A stretch of 64,000 nt of DNA from a virus. Positions 7,897-15,482 of this stretch are shown in pieces. How positions within the stretch are numbered: the first letter of the stretch is position 1; each line of letters starts with the position of its first letter. Below the pieces are notes generated by a model. It was not told the origin of the DNA. It saw nothing but the letters and a program-made list of their open reading frames with translations, and did no database searches. Both the position numbers and the translations under genes were made by a program. The stretch covers positions 1 to 64,000 of IMG/VR virus record IMGVR_UViG_3300005340_000001; one strand, 5' to 3'.

Positions 7897-8270
7897 TCCA
7901 GCTGCTCGGCATCGGCTGCGCGACGGTCGTCCTGCTCGTCGGGATCATCTGCCCGGTCGACCGGAAAGGACGCGGCCGGCACGTCAGTCGTCCACTCGGA
8001 CGCGCATGGCGGCTCCACAAGAGCGCCATCATGGGCGTCCAGGCGTTGCTGCTCGCGTTCGACGCGATGGTCGTCCTCTTCATCGGCATCGGCGAGGTCG
8101 CGCTCGTCATGGAGCTCGTCACGGTCGTATGGTTCGTCGACGACGCGCTCACCGGCGGCTCGGACGATGACCGCAAGCGCAGGCGACGGCGCGCGAACGC
8201 ACGACTCCGGCTGCCGAAGACGGTCAAGCTGCGTCCCGTTGAGCGCGTGCGCGCGCCGCTGCCGGCGTAG
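7893..8270 (+). CDS. Membrane protein
   Basis: A 125-residue protein with a hydrophobic N-terminal span (LLGIGCATVVLLVGIICPV) and two closely spaced spans in the middle (IMGVQALLLAFDAMVVLFIGI, then VALVMELVTVVWFV). The C-terminus is very basic (RKRRRRRANARLRL). Function unknown. Confidence 0.6.
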   Translation: MIQLLGIGCATVVLLVGIICPVDRKGRGRHVSRPLGRAWRLHKSAIMGVQALLLAFDAMVVLFIGIGEVALVMELVTVVWFVDDALTGGSDDDRKRRRRRANARLRLPKTVKLRPVERVRAPLPA

Positions 8271-8277
8271 GCCGTCC

Positions 8278-8283
8278 TAGAAT
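8278..8283 (+). promoter_or_regulatory. TAGAAT box before a short gene
   Basis: TAGAAT(C) stands 9 nt before ATG 8293, in the short gap after the membrane gene. The same hexamer is found at 44701 and 58501, where it lies 7 nt from a start codon. A -35 box is not evident. Confidence 0.45.
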
Positions 8284-8292
8284 CTGCGGCCG

Positions 8293-8454
8293 ATGGCAGA
8301 GCCGCTCGATGAGTGCTTCGTCCGTATCCGCCCCGACCTGGGCGATCTCGCGAGGCTCGAGGCGCTGCTGAAGGATCTCGGCGACGCGCTGACGCGCTTC
8401 CGTGAGAACTGCGAGCTCGATGATCGCAAGCGCGCCGAGAGAGGCGAGTCGTGA
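8293..8454 (+). CDS. Short helical protein
   Basis: A 53-residue charged protein (MAEPLDECFVRIRPDL...) predicted to be mostly helical. It has no ribosome-binding site, consistent with a leaderless start after TAGAAT. Function unknown. Confidence 0.5.
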   Translation: MAEPLDECFVRIRPDLGDLARLEALLKDLGDALTRFRENCELDDRKRAERGES

Positions 8455-8479
8455 TCACCGCTCGAACGGAGGAGTAGAC

Positions 8480-8944
8480 ATGCGCTCATGGCTCTCAGCT
8501 GCCGGCCGCTCGTTCCTGCGAGCCTTCGGTGGGGCACTGATCGTTCTCGCGCCCGGAATCCTCGCCGCGCCCACGATCCGCGGCGCCGAGCTGCTCGCCG
8601 TCGCCGGCCTCGGCGCGTCGATCGCCGCCGGCATCCGCGCAATCCAGGCGTACGTTCCGTCGCTCTCAGTCGCGCACTACCTCGGCAGCGTCGGCGTCTA
8701 CGTCGACTCCGCGCTCCGAGCGTTCGCCGGGTCGCTCTGCGTGACGCTACCCGGCGTGTTCATGGCGCACAGCCTCGGCACCGGCACCGCGCTCGCGACC
8801 GCTGCGCTCATCGGCGCCGCGTCCGCCGGCCTCCGTGGTCTCCAGGGTGCGCTGACGTCCGGGGAATCGCCGTGGCCTCAGCACGGTCTGGCCGAGCCGG
8901 CGCGGCCGCATGAGCCGATCAAGCCAGGATCGCCGCCGGCTTGA
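8480..8944 (+). CDS. Membrane protein with internal duplication
   Basis: A 154-residue protein; ATG 8480 follows a GGAGGAG site. Two halves repeat each other: FLRAFGGALIVLAPGILAAP near residue 12 and ALRAFAGSLCVTLPGVFMAH near residue 71, each followed by a Gly/Ala-rich hydrophobic stretch. This gives about four membrane spans in a two-fold arrangement. The tail is Pro-rich and soluble. It could be holin-like, but it lies far from the lysis genes. Confidence 0.6.
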   Translation: MRSWLSAAGRSFLRAFGGALIVLAPGILAAPTIRGAELLAVAGLGASIAAGIRAIQAYVPSLSVAHYLGSVGVYVDSALRAFAGSLCVTLPGVFMAHSLGTGTALATAALIGAASAGLRGLQGALTSGESPWPQHGLAEPARPHEPIKPGSPPA

Positions 8945-9138
8945 CCGAGTACAGCTACCGCTACGAGCAGCCGCCGCCGGACGCCTCCGAGGAGGTCAAG
9001 GCGGCGACTGCTCTCCGCAACGTCAGCAAATCGCTCGAGATGGACCCGCTCCGCGTCGGCATGGGCCCGACCGCGACCGAGCTCCACGCTCGAGCTCTCG
9101 CGGCCGGCGCGTCAAGCAACGGCCGCGCGCCGGCGTAG
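8941..9138 (+). CDS. Hypothetical small protein
   Basis: A 65-residue protein starting at TTG 8941 in the stop of the membrane gene (TTGA overlap). The N-terminus is Tyr/Pro-rich. Function unknown. Confidence 0.5.
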   Translation: MTEYSYRYEQPPPDASEEVKAATALRNVSKSLEMDPLRVGMGPTATELHARALAAGASSNGRAPA

Positions 9139-9197
9139 GATCCGGCTAGCAACACCCCGCAGCACCCCGCAACACAACGCAACGAGAGGAGACACCG

Positions 9198-9419
9198 ATG
9201 GACGCAGCCGCGCAACTCTACGAGTACGCGATTGTCCTGAACGAGAAGCGAGACCGCGACAACGAGATCGTCGAAGAGGCGCAGGTTCTCGTGAAGCCGA
9301 CGACGATCGTCGCGCGGAACGACAGCCAGGCGCAGATGATCGCCGCTCGAGCGATCCCGGACGAGTACGCCGAGGGAGGGAAGCTCGATCGCGTGGTGGT
9401 AGCGGTCCGCCCTTTCTGA
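9198..9419 (+). CDS. Conserved-type small phage protein
   Basis: A 73-residue protein with a good ribosome site (GAGAGGAG, 9184-9191). LYEYAIVLNEKRD, a VLVKPTT strand and QAQMIAARAIPDEY resemble a small protein often encoded near virion genes in actinobacteriophages. Its role is unknown. The gap upstream (9139-9197) contains a short tandem CACCCCGCA repeat. Confidence 0.6.
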   Translation: MDAAAQLYEYAIVLNEKRDRDNEIVEEAQVLVKPTTIVARNDSQAQMIAARAIPDEYAEGGKLDRVVVAVRPF

Positions 9420-9430
9420 GGAGGGCTCTA

Positions 9431-9700
9431 CTGCCGATCAACGAGCGGTGGGACGAGCCCGAGCAGCCGATCGCGCTGGCCGCCGGCGGTTCCTTCCTCG
9501 GCAACCTCGATCCGCAGCAGTGGACGCTCGCCGATACGGCCGGCAACACGTACGCGGACAGCCACACGTTCGCGGGTTTCAGCGGAGCGATCAACGCGTC
9601 CGGCGTGGCGGTCTCGAACGTGGCATGGCAGGACATCACGAGCGCCGCGGTCTACTGCTCCGCGTCGGACGCGATGAGCCTCGCCGACGCCCCGTCGTAG
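9431..9700 (+). CDS. Hypothetical protein with CTG start
   Basis: An 89-residue frame beginning LPINERWDEPEQ. No ATG, GTG or TTG is available, but GAGGAGGG at 9418-9425 sits 5 nt before CTG 9431, so a rare CTG start is likely. The body is rich in Ala, Gly, Ser and Thr (TLADTAGNTYADSHTFAGF), as in virion or fibre-type proteins. Function unknown. Confidence 0.55.
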   Translation: MPINERWDEPEQPIALAAGGSFLGNLDPQQWTLADTAGNTYADSHTFAGFSGAINASGVAVSNVAWQDITSAAVYCSASDAMSLADAPS

Positions 9701-9740
9701 AATCACCGACGCGTGCATGTGCTGTTCCTTGCCGCGCGAG

Positions 9741-9770
9741 GCGCCCCTTCATCGGGGCGCTTCGTGTTTT
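9741..9770 (+). terminator. Rho-independent terminator
   Basis: GCGCCCC (9741-9747) pairs perfectly with GGGGCGC (9754-9760) around a 6-nt loop, followed by TTCGTGTTTT. This ends the early small-gene transcript. A TAGAAT box at 9698-9703 lies just upstream of it. Confidence 0.85.
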
Positions 9771-9782
9771 CTGGGTCCGGCG

Positions 9783-9788
9783 TACGCT
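9783..9788 (+). promoter_or_regulatory. Leaderless -10 box (TACGCT)
   Basis: TACGCT lies exactly 7 nt before GTG 9796 and directly after a strong terminator, so a promoter is needed here. No -35 box is obvious. Confidence 0.5.
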
Positions 9789-9795
9789 TCGTCGA

Positions 9796-10050
9796 GTGAA
9801 GATCGGTCTCGCCCCGGGCGACACGCTGCTCACGGCCGCGAACGCGATGCGGCTCGGAACGTCTCCGGAGCCGGTCACCGCGTTCGATCTCTGGCAGCTA
9901 GCCGACCGCACGGCCGGCGAGCGCCGCGGCAACCGACAGCAGATCCGTCTCGTGCTCTTCCGGCACGCAGCCATTCACGCCGGCATGTTGAAAACGAGTC
10001 GTGGAACCGTGTATCGTCGCTGCGTCATGTGCCGCGAGAGTCTGGCCTAA
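9796..10050 (+). CDS. Hypothetical protein, leaderless
   Basis: An 84-residue basic protein that opens the sugar-modification cluster. A central segment (FDLWQLADRTAGERRGNRQQIRLVLFRHAAIHAGM) is helical. It is coupled by a one-base overlap to the glycosyltransferase that follows. Confidence 0.6.
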   Translation: MKIGLAPGDTLLTAANAMRLGTSPEPVTAFDLWQLADRTAGERRGNRQQIRLVLFRHAAIHAGMLKTSRGTVYRRCVMCRESLA

Positions 10051-10967
10051 TGCCGTTCACGTGCGAGGTCTGCAAGGACTCGGGCCACGTCTGCGAGAAC
10101 CATCCCGACCGGCCGTGGGGCGAGCTGGTCGACGGCGGCTGCGACTGCGGCGGAGCCGGGATGCCATGCCCGGAGTGCTGCTCGCCGGTCCCGCAGGACG
10201 GCACACATTCGATCGTCGAGGCATTCACGCCTGACCATCTCCGCGACGAGACGACCGATGACGAGGAGATCGAGGAGGACGCCGAGCCGCGGATCCTGAT
10301 CATCGTCCCGACGCTGGCGCGTCCGCATCGTGTCGAGCCGATGCTCGATGCGCTCGATGAGCTCGCCGACCCGCGCGTCGACGTGCTTTACGTCGCGACC
10401 GAAGGCGACGAAGATGAGCTCGCCGAGCTCGAGCGGCTCGAGGTCGACTACGTCACGCTGCCGGCCGAGCTCGAGAGTTGGGCCCGGAAGATCAACCTCG
10501 GCTTCCGCGAGCGCGTCCTTCCCGGCGGCTACGAGTGGGCGCTGCTCGGCGCTGACGACGTCCTTCCGCGCGCCGGCTGGTACGACGCCGTGCTCGCGAA
10601 GCACGCCGAGACCGACTGCTGCGTGATCGGCACGAACGACCTGCACAACAGGCTCGTGCTCGCCGGCCGCCACTCGACCCATCCCGCCGTGAATCGCGAC
10701 TACTGGGCGTGCGGCACGATCGACCAGACCGATCTCGTCTGCCATGAGGGGTACCGGCATTGGTACGTCGACACCGAGCTCGTCGAGACGGCGCGAGCGC
10801 GCGGCACATACGCGCACGCGCACGACGCGATCGTGGAGCACTTCCACCCGATCTGGAAGGGCGCACCGATGGACGCGACCTACGAGATCGGCCAGTCGTT
10901 CGTCACGCAGGACCGCCGGCTCTTCGTGTCGCGGCGCAACCTCTGGACTAGACTTGCGCGTCGCTGA
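10050..10967 (+). CDS. GT-A type glycosyltransferase with zinc N-terminus
   Basis: A 305-residue protein. The first 50 residues hold a dense Cys set (CEVCKDSGHVCENH, CDCGGAGMPCPECC), a likely zinc-binding module. From residue 81 a GT-2-like Rossmann start (RILIIVPTLARPHRV) leads to LGADDVLPRAGWYD near residue 168, where ADD is the probable metal-binding DXD site. Such enzymes move a sugar from a nucleotide donor. It is the first of several sugar enzymes in this cluster; the acceptor may be a virion protein, DNA or a host surface glycan. Confidence 0.75.
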   Translation: MPFTCEVCKDSGHVCENHPDRPWGELVDGGCDCGGAGMPCPECCSPVPQDGTHSIVEAFTPDHLRDETTDDEEIEEDAEPRILIIVPTLARPHRVEPMLDALDELADPRVDVLYVATEGDEDELAELERLEVDYVTLPAELESWARKINLGFRERVLPGGYEWALLGADDVLPRAGWYDAVLAKHAETDCCVIGTNDLHNRLVLAGRHSTHPAVNRDYWACGTIDQTDLVCHEGYRHWYVDTELVETARARGTYAHAHDAIVEHFHPIWKGAPMDATYEIGQSFVTQDRRLFVSRRNLWTRLARR

Positions 10968-10977
10968 CTAGTACATT
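10949..10977 (+). promoter_or_regulatory. Promoter TAGACT-17-TACATT
   Basis: TAGACT (10949-10954) and TACATT (10972-10977) are separated by 17 nt, each matching the sigma-70 consensus at four of six bases. TACATT is exactly 7 nt before ATG 10985. It lies across the end of the glycosyltransferase gene. Confidence 0.6.
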
Positions 10978-10984
10978 CGTAGCA

Positions 10985-11164
10985 ATGTCCGAGGGACAAG
11001 ACTTGAAGGACCGGCTGCTCGCCGCGTCCGGCGCGGAAGAGTCGCCGGTTGAACGCGAAGAGCACGCGAGCCTTGTCGAGAAGGTCGTTGAGCGCGTGCG
11101 CGGCGCGCGCGTCGTTGATCTCACGGCCGAGCTCTTCGAGCGGGTGCGGAGTAGCAGCAGGTGA
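10985..11164 (+). CDS. Short helical protein, leaderless
   Basis: A 59-residue charged helical protein (LVEKVVERVRG, LTAELFERVR) with no ribosome site. It overlaps the next GTG start by 4 bases. Function unknown. Confidence 0.55.
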   Translation: MSEGQDLKDRLLAASGAEESPVEREEHASLVEKVVERVRGARVVDLTAELFERVRSSSR

Positions 11165-11892
11165 TCTCTCCAGCTGACGCGCGCGCGCTGCTCGAGCGCG
11201 CCTACGCCGGCGGCACTACCGTCACGAACTGCGTCGTCCACACGCATCTCGATCTCACCGAGCGGCCGGACGACTGCAACCTGTGCCGCGCCGATCTTCG
11301 CAACGCCTTCTGCCGCGCCGGCGTCGTCAACGAGTGGCTCAACGATTGGAAGGCCGACGCCGAAAAGCTGCTCGAGCCGATCGCGGCAAGCGATCATCTC
11401 GTGGCGCTCGACGACTACGAGGTCGCGAACCTCCTGCAAGCGCTGCGCTTCCTACAGCGGATCGGCTGCGACACCGGCGACTGGCTCGGCCAGATCCGGA
11501 TGAAGCTGCCGGAGGCCACGCCGCAGCCGGCCAACGTCGCCGACGACGAGCTGCTCCGGCGCGTGACGCGTGCGAAGGACGTGCGCGAGGCGCTCGGTGT
11601 CGACGGCGATGCGGCCGTTCTCGACGTCTGGCCCGAGCCGGTCGCCGAGTGGTCGGAGGATCCGCGCCGGCGGTTGTTCGTGCTCGTCTCGAGCGTGACG
11701 GAGCGCCACTTCGTAGACCTCGCCGACGTCAAGCGCGAGTGCGGCGAGCCGCTCGAGGGAGAGACGTGGGACGACTTCCTGATCCGCGTGTTCGAGCGCT
11801 TCGACGGATCGGTCTACGGCGACGAGCTCTTCCCGTCCGACGCCAACCCGCAAGTCGGAATCGAGATCGAGGCGCATGACCCTGAAGCCTGA
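11161..11892 (+). CDS. Hypothetical protein
   Basis: A 243-residue soluble protein starting at GTG 11161. VVHTHLDLTERPDDCNLC near residue 25 holds His/Cys residues that could bind metal; the rest is a helical middle and an acidic C-terminus. No family is recognised. It is coupled to the genes on both sides. Confidence 0.6.
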   Translation: MISPADARALLERAYAGGTTVTNCVVHTHLDLTERPDDCNLCRADLRNAFCRAGVVNEWLNDWKADAEKLLEPIAASDHLVALDDYEVANLLQALRFLQRIGCDTGDWLGQIRMKLPEATPQPANVADDELLRRVTRAKDVREALGVDGDAAVLDVWPEPVAEWSEDPRRRLFVLVSSVTERHFVDLADVKRECGEPLEGETWDDFLIRVFERFDGSVYGDELFPSDANPQVGIEIEAHDPEA

Positions 11893-12112
11893 GGACGTCT
11901 CGATCTACCGCAACGGCGCCGTGCACTGCTCGGTCTGCGTTCCGGACGGCGCGAGCAGCGAAGAGATCGAGCTCGCCGTGAACGCCGTCAACCCGACCGG
12001 GCTCTCGAGCGGTTGGAAGATCGACGACGCGCCGAACTTCGCCAGCGGCGAGACGAATCCATGTCCGTGCGAGGTGACGTCCGGCCGTTCTCACTACCTG
12101 ATGGTCTGCTGA
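11876..12112 (+). CDS. Small Cys-containing protein
   Basis: A 78-residue protein with HCSVC near residue 17 and PCPCEV near residue 63, a possible zinc site. It overlaps the previous gene by 17 bases and is coupled to the next start. Function unknown. Confidence 0.5.
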   Translation: MTLKPEDVSIYRNGAVHCSVCVPDGASSEEIELAVNAVNPTGLSSGWKIDDAPNFASGETNPCPCEVTSGRSHYLMVC

Positions 12113-12318
12113 TGGCGACGGCACCGGGCGTGTCAGAGCTCGAGGGCGCGAAGATCGTCGAGGTCGCGGCGATCGCGGAGCCGTTCAAGTGGGTGATCGT
12201 GTTCGAGCACCGCGGCACCGATGACGGCTCCGGCTACCTGATCGTCGACGCGTCCGACGTCCACTTCACCGGGCCCGACGGAGATCCCGACGCGTGGAAG
12301 GCGCTGCTCGATGGCTAG
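12112..12318 (+). CDS. Small beta-rich protein
   Basis: A 68-residue protein with strands such as FKWVIVFEHRG and GYLIVDASDV. It overlaps the following ATG by 8 bases. Function unknown. Confidence 0.5.
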   Translation: MATAPGVSELEGAKIVEVAAIAEPFKWVIVFEHRGTDDGSGYLIVDASDVHFTGPDGDPDAWKALLDG

Positions 12319-12580
12319 CTGGCACCGCTCCAACGTCGAGCCCGGGATGGTCCTGACGAAGGACGACATCGAGGAGGGCGAGCCGCTCTTCTATCGCGTC
12401 ATCGCGGTCATCGACGAGCCGATGGTCGTCGTGCGGCCGCTGTACGAGAGCGACGGCGAGGATGACGAGTACTACGTCATCTCCGAGCCAGCGTTCGCCG
12501 AGTTCCATCACGTCAAGGCCGCGCGCGAGGCCGGCGCGATCCAGAGCATCCAGTTCGCCGACGTACCGGACAGCGCATGA
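12311..12580 (+). CDS. Small acidic protein
   Basis: An 89-residue acidic protein (LFYRVIAVIDEPMVVVRPLYE). The beta pattern suggests a small barrel. It is coupled to the membrane protein downstream. Function unknown. Confidence 0.5.
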   Translation: MASWHRSNVEPGMVLTKDDIEEGEPLFYRVIAVIDEPMVVVRPLYESDGEDDEYYVISEPAFAEFHHVKAAREAGAIQSIQFADVPDSA

Positions 12581-12786
12581 CGGCGCTCGTGATCATCGCC
12601 GGCGTGTTCTTCCTCGCCGGGCTTGCGTGTCTTGCCGGGGCAGCGATCTACTACAGCCGGGCGAAGGTCGTGCACGCGAGAGCCGAGGAGATCAACGAGC
12701 TCATCGTGAGCAACTGGCAGAACGCGATGGCGAGCCAAGAGCGCGGCGAGCACCTCATGGCGCGCATCCAGGAGCACGTCCTTTGA
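12577..12786 (+). CDS. Membrane-anchored coiled-coil protein
   Basis: A 69-residue protein with one N-terminal span (VIIAGVFFLAGLACLAGAAI) followed by a charged helix. This is the layout of small spanin-like or membrane-tether proteins, but its place within the sugar cluster gives no clear role. Confidence 0.55.
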   Translation: MTALVIIAGVFFLAGLACLAGAAIYYSRAKVVHARAEEINELIVSNWQNAMASQERGEHLMARIQEHVL

Positions 12787-13469
12787 CGTGGAGCTGCCTG
12801 ATCGCGACGTGCGGCGACGAGTCGTGGTCGGAGCTCGCATGGGCGCGCGCGTATCCATCCGCGAGCAGCCAGGGATTCGACGAGGTCATCGTCGAGCATC
12901 ACGCCGGCGCGACGCTCGCGGAGGCGCGCAACCGGATTCTCGCTTCGGCCGACTGCGACGTCGTAGTGTTTCTCGACGCTGACGACGAGCTCGAGCACGG
13001 CTATCTCGACGCGATGAAGATCGCGCTCGACCGGTACACGAATCAGGGCGGGACGGTCCGAACAGAGAGCGGACCTCGGCCGACTCGACTCGGCCCACTA
13101 TGCCCGGTCCCACTTCTCGCGCCGGCCGTTCGATACGTGCGAAACGGCGTGCCGGGGCGGGCGCAGCTCGTGAACCGCGGTCGCTGGCCCAAACTCAACG
13201 AGTGCGTGATCGGGACGGGCGCACCGCGTCGGCTGTTGCTCGAGCTCGGCGGCTTCGATGAATGGGAAGCGTGGGATGACTGGGCTCTCTGGCTCAAGTG
13301 CGTCGCGCGAGGAGCTCAGATCGTCCACGTTGAGGACGCCATCTATCGCGCGCACGTTCGGCGGGACAGTCGTATGCGCAGCGTCGTCGATAGTCGCTGG
13401 CTGCACGCGGCGCACACGCGCGCGCATCGCGAGTGGGCGGAGAAGGAGGGCGTGCCATCCCTGCTATGA
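12783..13469 (+). CDS. Family 2 type glycosyltransferase
   Basis: A 228-residue protein starting at TTG 12783 (TTGA overlap). HAGATLAEARNRILASA near residue 42 is the nucleotide-binding helix of GT2 enzymes and VVVFLDADDELEHGY near residue 60 is the DXD site. WDDWALWLKCVARGA late in the protein is typical of GT2 acceptor regions. It belongs to the sugar-modification cluster. Confidence 0.8.
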   Translation: MTWSCLIATCGDESWSELAWARAYPSASSQGFDEVIVEHHAGATLAEARNRILASADCDVVVFLDADDELEHGYLDAMKIALDRYTNQGGTVRTESGPRPTRLGPLCPVPLLAPAVRYVRNGVPGRAQLVNRGRWPKLNECVIGTGAPRRLLLELGGFDEWEAWDDWALWLKCVARGAQIVHVEDAIYRAHVRRDSRMRSVVDSRWLHAAHTRAHREWAEKEGVPSLL

Positions 13470-13879
13470 CGGAATGGTCGGAGGACCGCCGGCTCGCTGG
13501 CGATCGCGCGCTCGACGCGTTCCACGAGGCATTGCGTCGCGCGAACCCCGGCGTAAAGATACGACCGAGACGCGTGAGGAAGCCGAAGCCGATCATCACG
13601 AGCTCCGAGGAGATTGCGGTCACGACGGAGCACCTCGGCTCGCTGACCGTCGGCGGAGTCGCGCACGCCGCGTATCCGTCAGCTCTGAGCGCGCTCTGCG
13701 GACTGCGGATCGGAGCCACCGCGGTCGAGCCGGCCGGTCCTGCTCCAGACTGTCTCGAGTGCTCGACAATGGCGGCGCATTGCGCAGCGATCGACGCGTC
13801 GGCTCCGAAGCATTGGGATCTTCCCGTCGCCGTGACGGAAGGCTCATCGACGGATGAGAGGGGCGGGGCGTGCCGGTAG
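13466..13879 (+). CDS. Hypothetical protein
   Basis: A 137-residue protein coupled to the glycosyltransferase by ATGA. The middle has a basic stretch (KIRPRRVRKPKP) and the C-terminal half has DCLECSTMAAHC, a possible zinc site. No family is recognised. Confidence 0.55.
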   Translation: MTEWSEDRRLAGDRALDAFHEALRRANPGVKIRPRRVRKPKPIITSSEEIAVTTEHLGSLTVGGVAHAAYPSALSALCGLRIGATAVEPAGPAPDCLECSTMAAHCAAIDASAPKHWDLPVAVTEGSSTDERGGACR

Positions 13880-14172
13880 GCGACGAAGCCGGCACGCCCG
13901 TGGCTCCGACCGACGTCTGGCGCCGCGGTGTGATCGAAGAGCGGATCGAGCACCATGTGGATTCGCGCCGCGCGCGATGGCTGGACGAAGCGACCGACAA
14001 CGACTTCTGCCACATCTCAGACTTCGGCGTGATCCTCTGCGGATCCGGCGGCGAAGCGCTCGGCCCGGCGCCCTGTGGCTACTCGAAGTCGGCGATCTGT
14101 CCGACATGCGGATTGCCGCGCTGCCCACGCTGCGTCGTACTCGATGACCTCGCAGAGAGGCTCGAGGCGTGA
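13870..14172 (+). CDS. Cys-rich zinc-type protein
   Basis: A 100-residue protein from GTG 13870. The C-terminal half has CGYSKSAICPTCGLPRCPRC, matching a zinc ribbon or double zinc knuckle. It overlaps the next GTG by 4 bases. Confidence 0.55.
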   Translation: MPVGDEAGTPVAPTDVWRRGVIEERIEHHVDSRRARWLDEATDNDFCHISDFGVILCGSGGEALGPAPCGYSKSAICPTCGLPRCPRCVVLDDLAERLEA

Positions 14173-14360
14173 GCGAGACCGGAGTCCGGTCCGGGACCGG
14201 GTCGTGGCTCGATCGGTGGGTCTACTCGTCGGTACTGCTCTTCCGGCACTCGCCCGACCACTACCGGCGCGCGATCGCCGGCGCGACCATCCTCGGCGCG
14301 GCCATTGGCGCATTCGGCACGCTTGCGGTCGTCATCTTCGTCTGGCTCGTTCTCCGATGA
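14169..14360 (+). CDS. Small membrane protein
   Basis: A 63-residue protein with one long hydrophobic span at residues 36-62 (AIAGATILGAAIGAFGTLAV). It is coupled to the methyltransferase that follows. Function unknown. Confidence 0.55.
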   Translation: MSETGVRSGTGSWLDRWVYSSVLLFRHSPDHYRRAIAGATILGAAIGAFGTLAVVIFVWLVLR

Positions 14361-15031
14361 GCGCCATCTGCCAGGAGAGCGCCGCAGCGGTTGTGCCGGT
14401 GATCAAGGAGCTCTTCGCTCCGGAGACGGTCATCGACGTCGGCGGCGGCGAAGGATGGTGGGGCCGCGCGTTCTACGAGCTCGGCTCGAGCGTTGTCGTC
14501 GCCGACCAGTCGATCGACAGCTGGCGCTTCGAGACCAGCGGTGCTGGACACCGGCTCGACTTCCTCCCGGTCGATCTCACCGACGAGCGGTGGGCGCGGC
14601 AGCTCGCACACGAGCGCGCGCAGATCGCGGACATCCACGGCGGCTTGACGAACTTCGATCTCGCCGTCTGCCTCGAGGTCGCCGATCAGCTGCCGGCCGA
14701 AAACGCCGACGAGCTCGTCCTCGGGCTCTGCTCGATCGCGCCGGTCGTGCTCTTCTCCGCGGCGATCCCCGGTCAGGGTGGCCATCTCAACGAGCAGTGG
14801 CCCGACTACTGGCGCGTGCGCTTCCATGAGCACGGCTTCGCGTGCACCGACTGGCCACGCTGGCGGTTCTGGGACGACGACCGCGTCGAGCCTTGCTACC
14901 GGCAGAATCTCATGCTCTTCTCCGACATCGACACGCTCTACTCGGCGCTCTTCCGTGAGGACTGGCGGCTCGACGTCAGACCTGTCGTCCATCCGGACAT
15001 CTTCGGGTGGAAAAGCGGCCGATCGTTGTAG
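14357..15031 (+). CDS. SAM-dependent methyltransferase
   Basis: A 224-residue class I methyltransferase. VIDVGGGEGWWGRAF (residues about 25-39) is the SAM-binding motif I, VVVADQS follows as motif II, and FDLAVCLEVADQLP near residue 100 is the usual acidic motif. The GQGGHLNEQWPDYW stretch is common in methyltransferases of sugar and surface-polymer clusters. It lies between glycosyltransferase genes, so methylation of a sugar is plausible. Confidence 0.8.
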   Translation: MSAICQESAAAVVPVIKELFAPETVIDVGGGEGWWGRAFYELGSSVVVADQSIDSWRFETSGAGHRLDFLPVDLTDERWARQLAHERAQIADIHGGLTNFDLAVCLEVADQLPAENADELVLGLCSIAPVVLFSAAIPGQGGHLNEQWPDYWRVRFHEHGFACTDWPRWRFWDDDRVEPCYRQNLMLFSDIDTLYSALFREDWRLDVRPVVHPDIFGWKSGRSL

Positions 15032-15042
15032 TATCGTCGTAC
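15026..15042 (+). promoter_or_regulatory. Promoter-like 17-mer shared with 2780
   Basis: TTGTAGTATCGTCGTAC differs from the element at 2780-2796 at only two positions. Here the predicted start of transcription is about 40 nt before ATG 15081, and that ATG has an AAGGAG site, so this unit is not leaderless. Confidence 0.5.
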
Positions 15043-15080
15043 CGGAACGGACGTAATCCCACGAGCGAAGGAGCTCCACC

Positions 15081-15482
15081 ATGGACGAGCACGTCGAGCA
15101 GGACCAGCAGGACGGCGCCGGCGACGGCGAGCAGGGCGACGGTCCGGTCGAGCCGATCGAGGGCCAGGAGGCCATCGAGACGGACGGCGAGACCGGTGGC
15201 GAGGGCGACGGCGACGGCGCAGACGCCGGCGACGACGGCTTCACCGAGCCGGGCGTCGGCGAGACGAGCGACGGCGAGGAGACCGGCGACGGCGCGGAGG
15301 ACGGCGAGTCCGACGGCCACACACACGCCGAGTCCGACGGCGAGGCGGGCTCCGAGCGGCAGCTGCCGCAGGGTGCGCGGCACGGCGAGCCTGTCGAGCC
15401 GTTCGACGCGCCCGACGCCGGCGCCGAGGACGGCGCGGACGACGGTGAGCAGCCGTCCGCTGAGGACTCCGACCAGGAGTGA
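15081..15482 (+). CDS. Highly acidic Gly/Asp/Glu-rich protein
   Basis: A 133-residue protein made almost wholly of Gly, Asp, Glu and Ala, with no hydrophobic core and only a short QLPQGARHGEPVEPF island. It is probably disordered. It has a ribosome site and its own promoter. Acidic proteins of this type can act as DNA mimics or linkers, but nothing specific is recognised. Confidence 0.6.
   Translation: MDEHVEQDQQDGAGDGEQGDGPVEPIEGQEAIETDGETGGEGDGDGADAGDDGFTEPGVGETSDGEETGDGAEDGESDGHTHAESDGEAGSERQLPQGARHGEPVEPFDAPDAGAEDGADDGEQPSAEDSDQE

Noticed and set aside
9140-9185. Short tandem CACCCCGCA-like repeat considered as CRISPR or iteron
   Set aside because: Only two to three imperfect copies with no spacers; too short for either.
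15081-15482. Acidic gene considered as a Dam- or restriction-blocking DNA mimic such as Ocr
   Set aside because: Composition fits, but there is no fold or motif similarity to known mimics, so no name is given.
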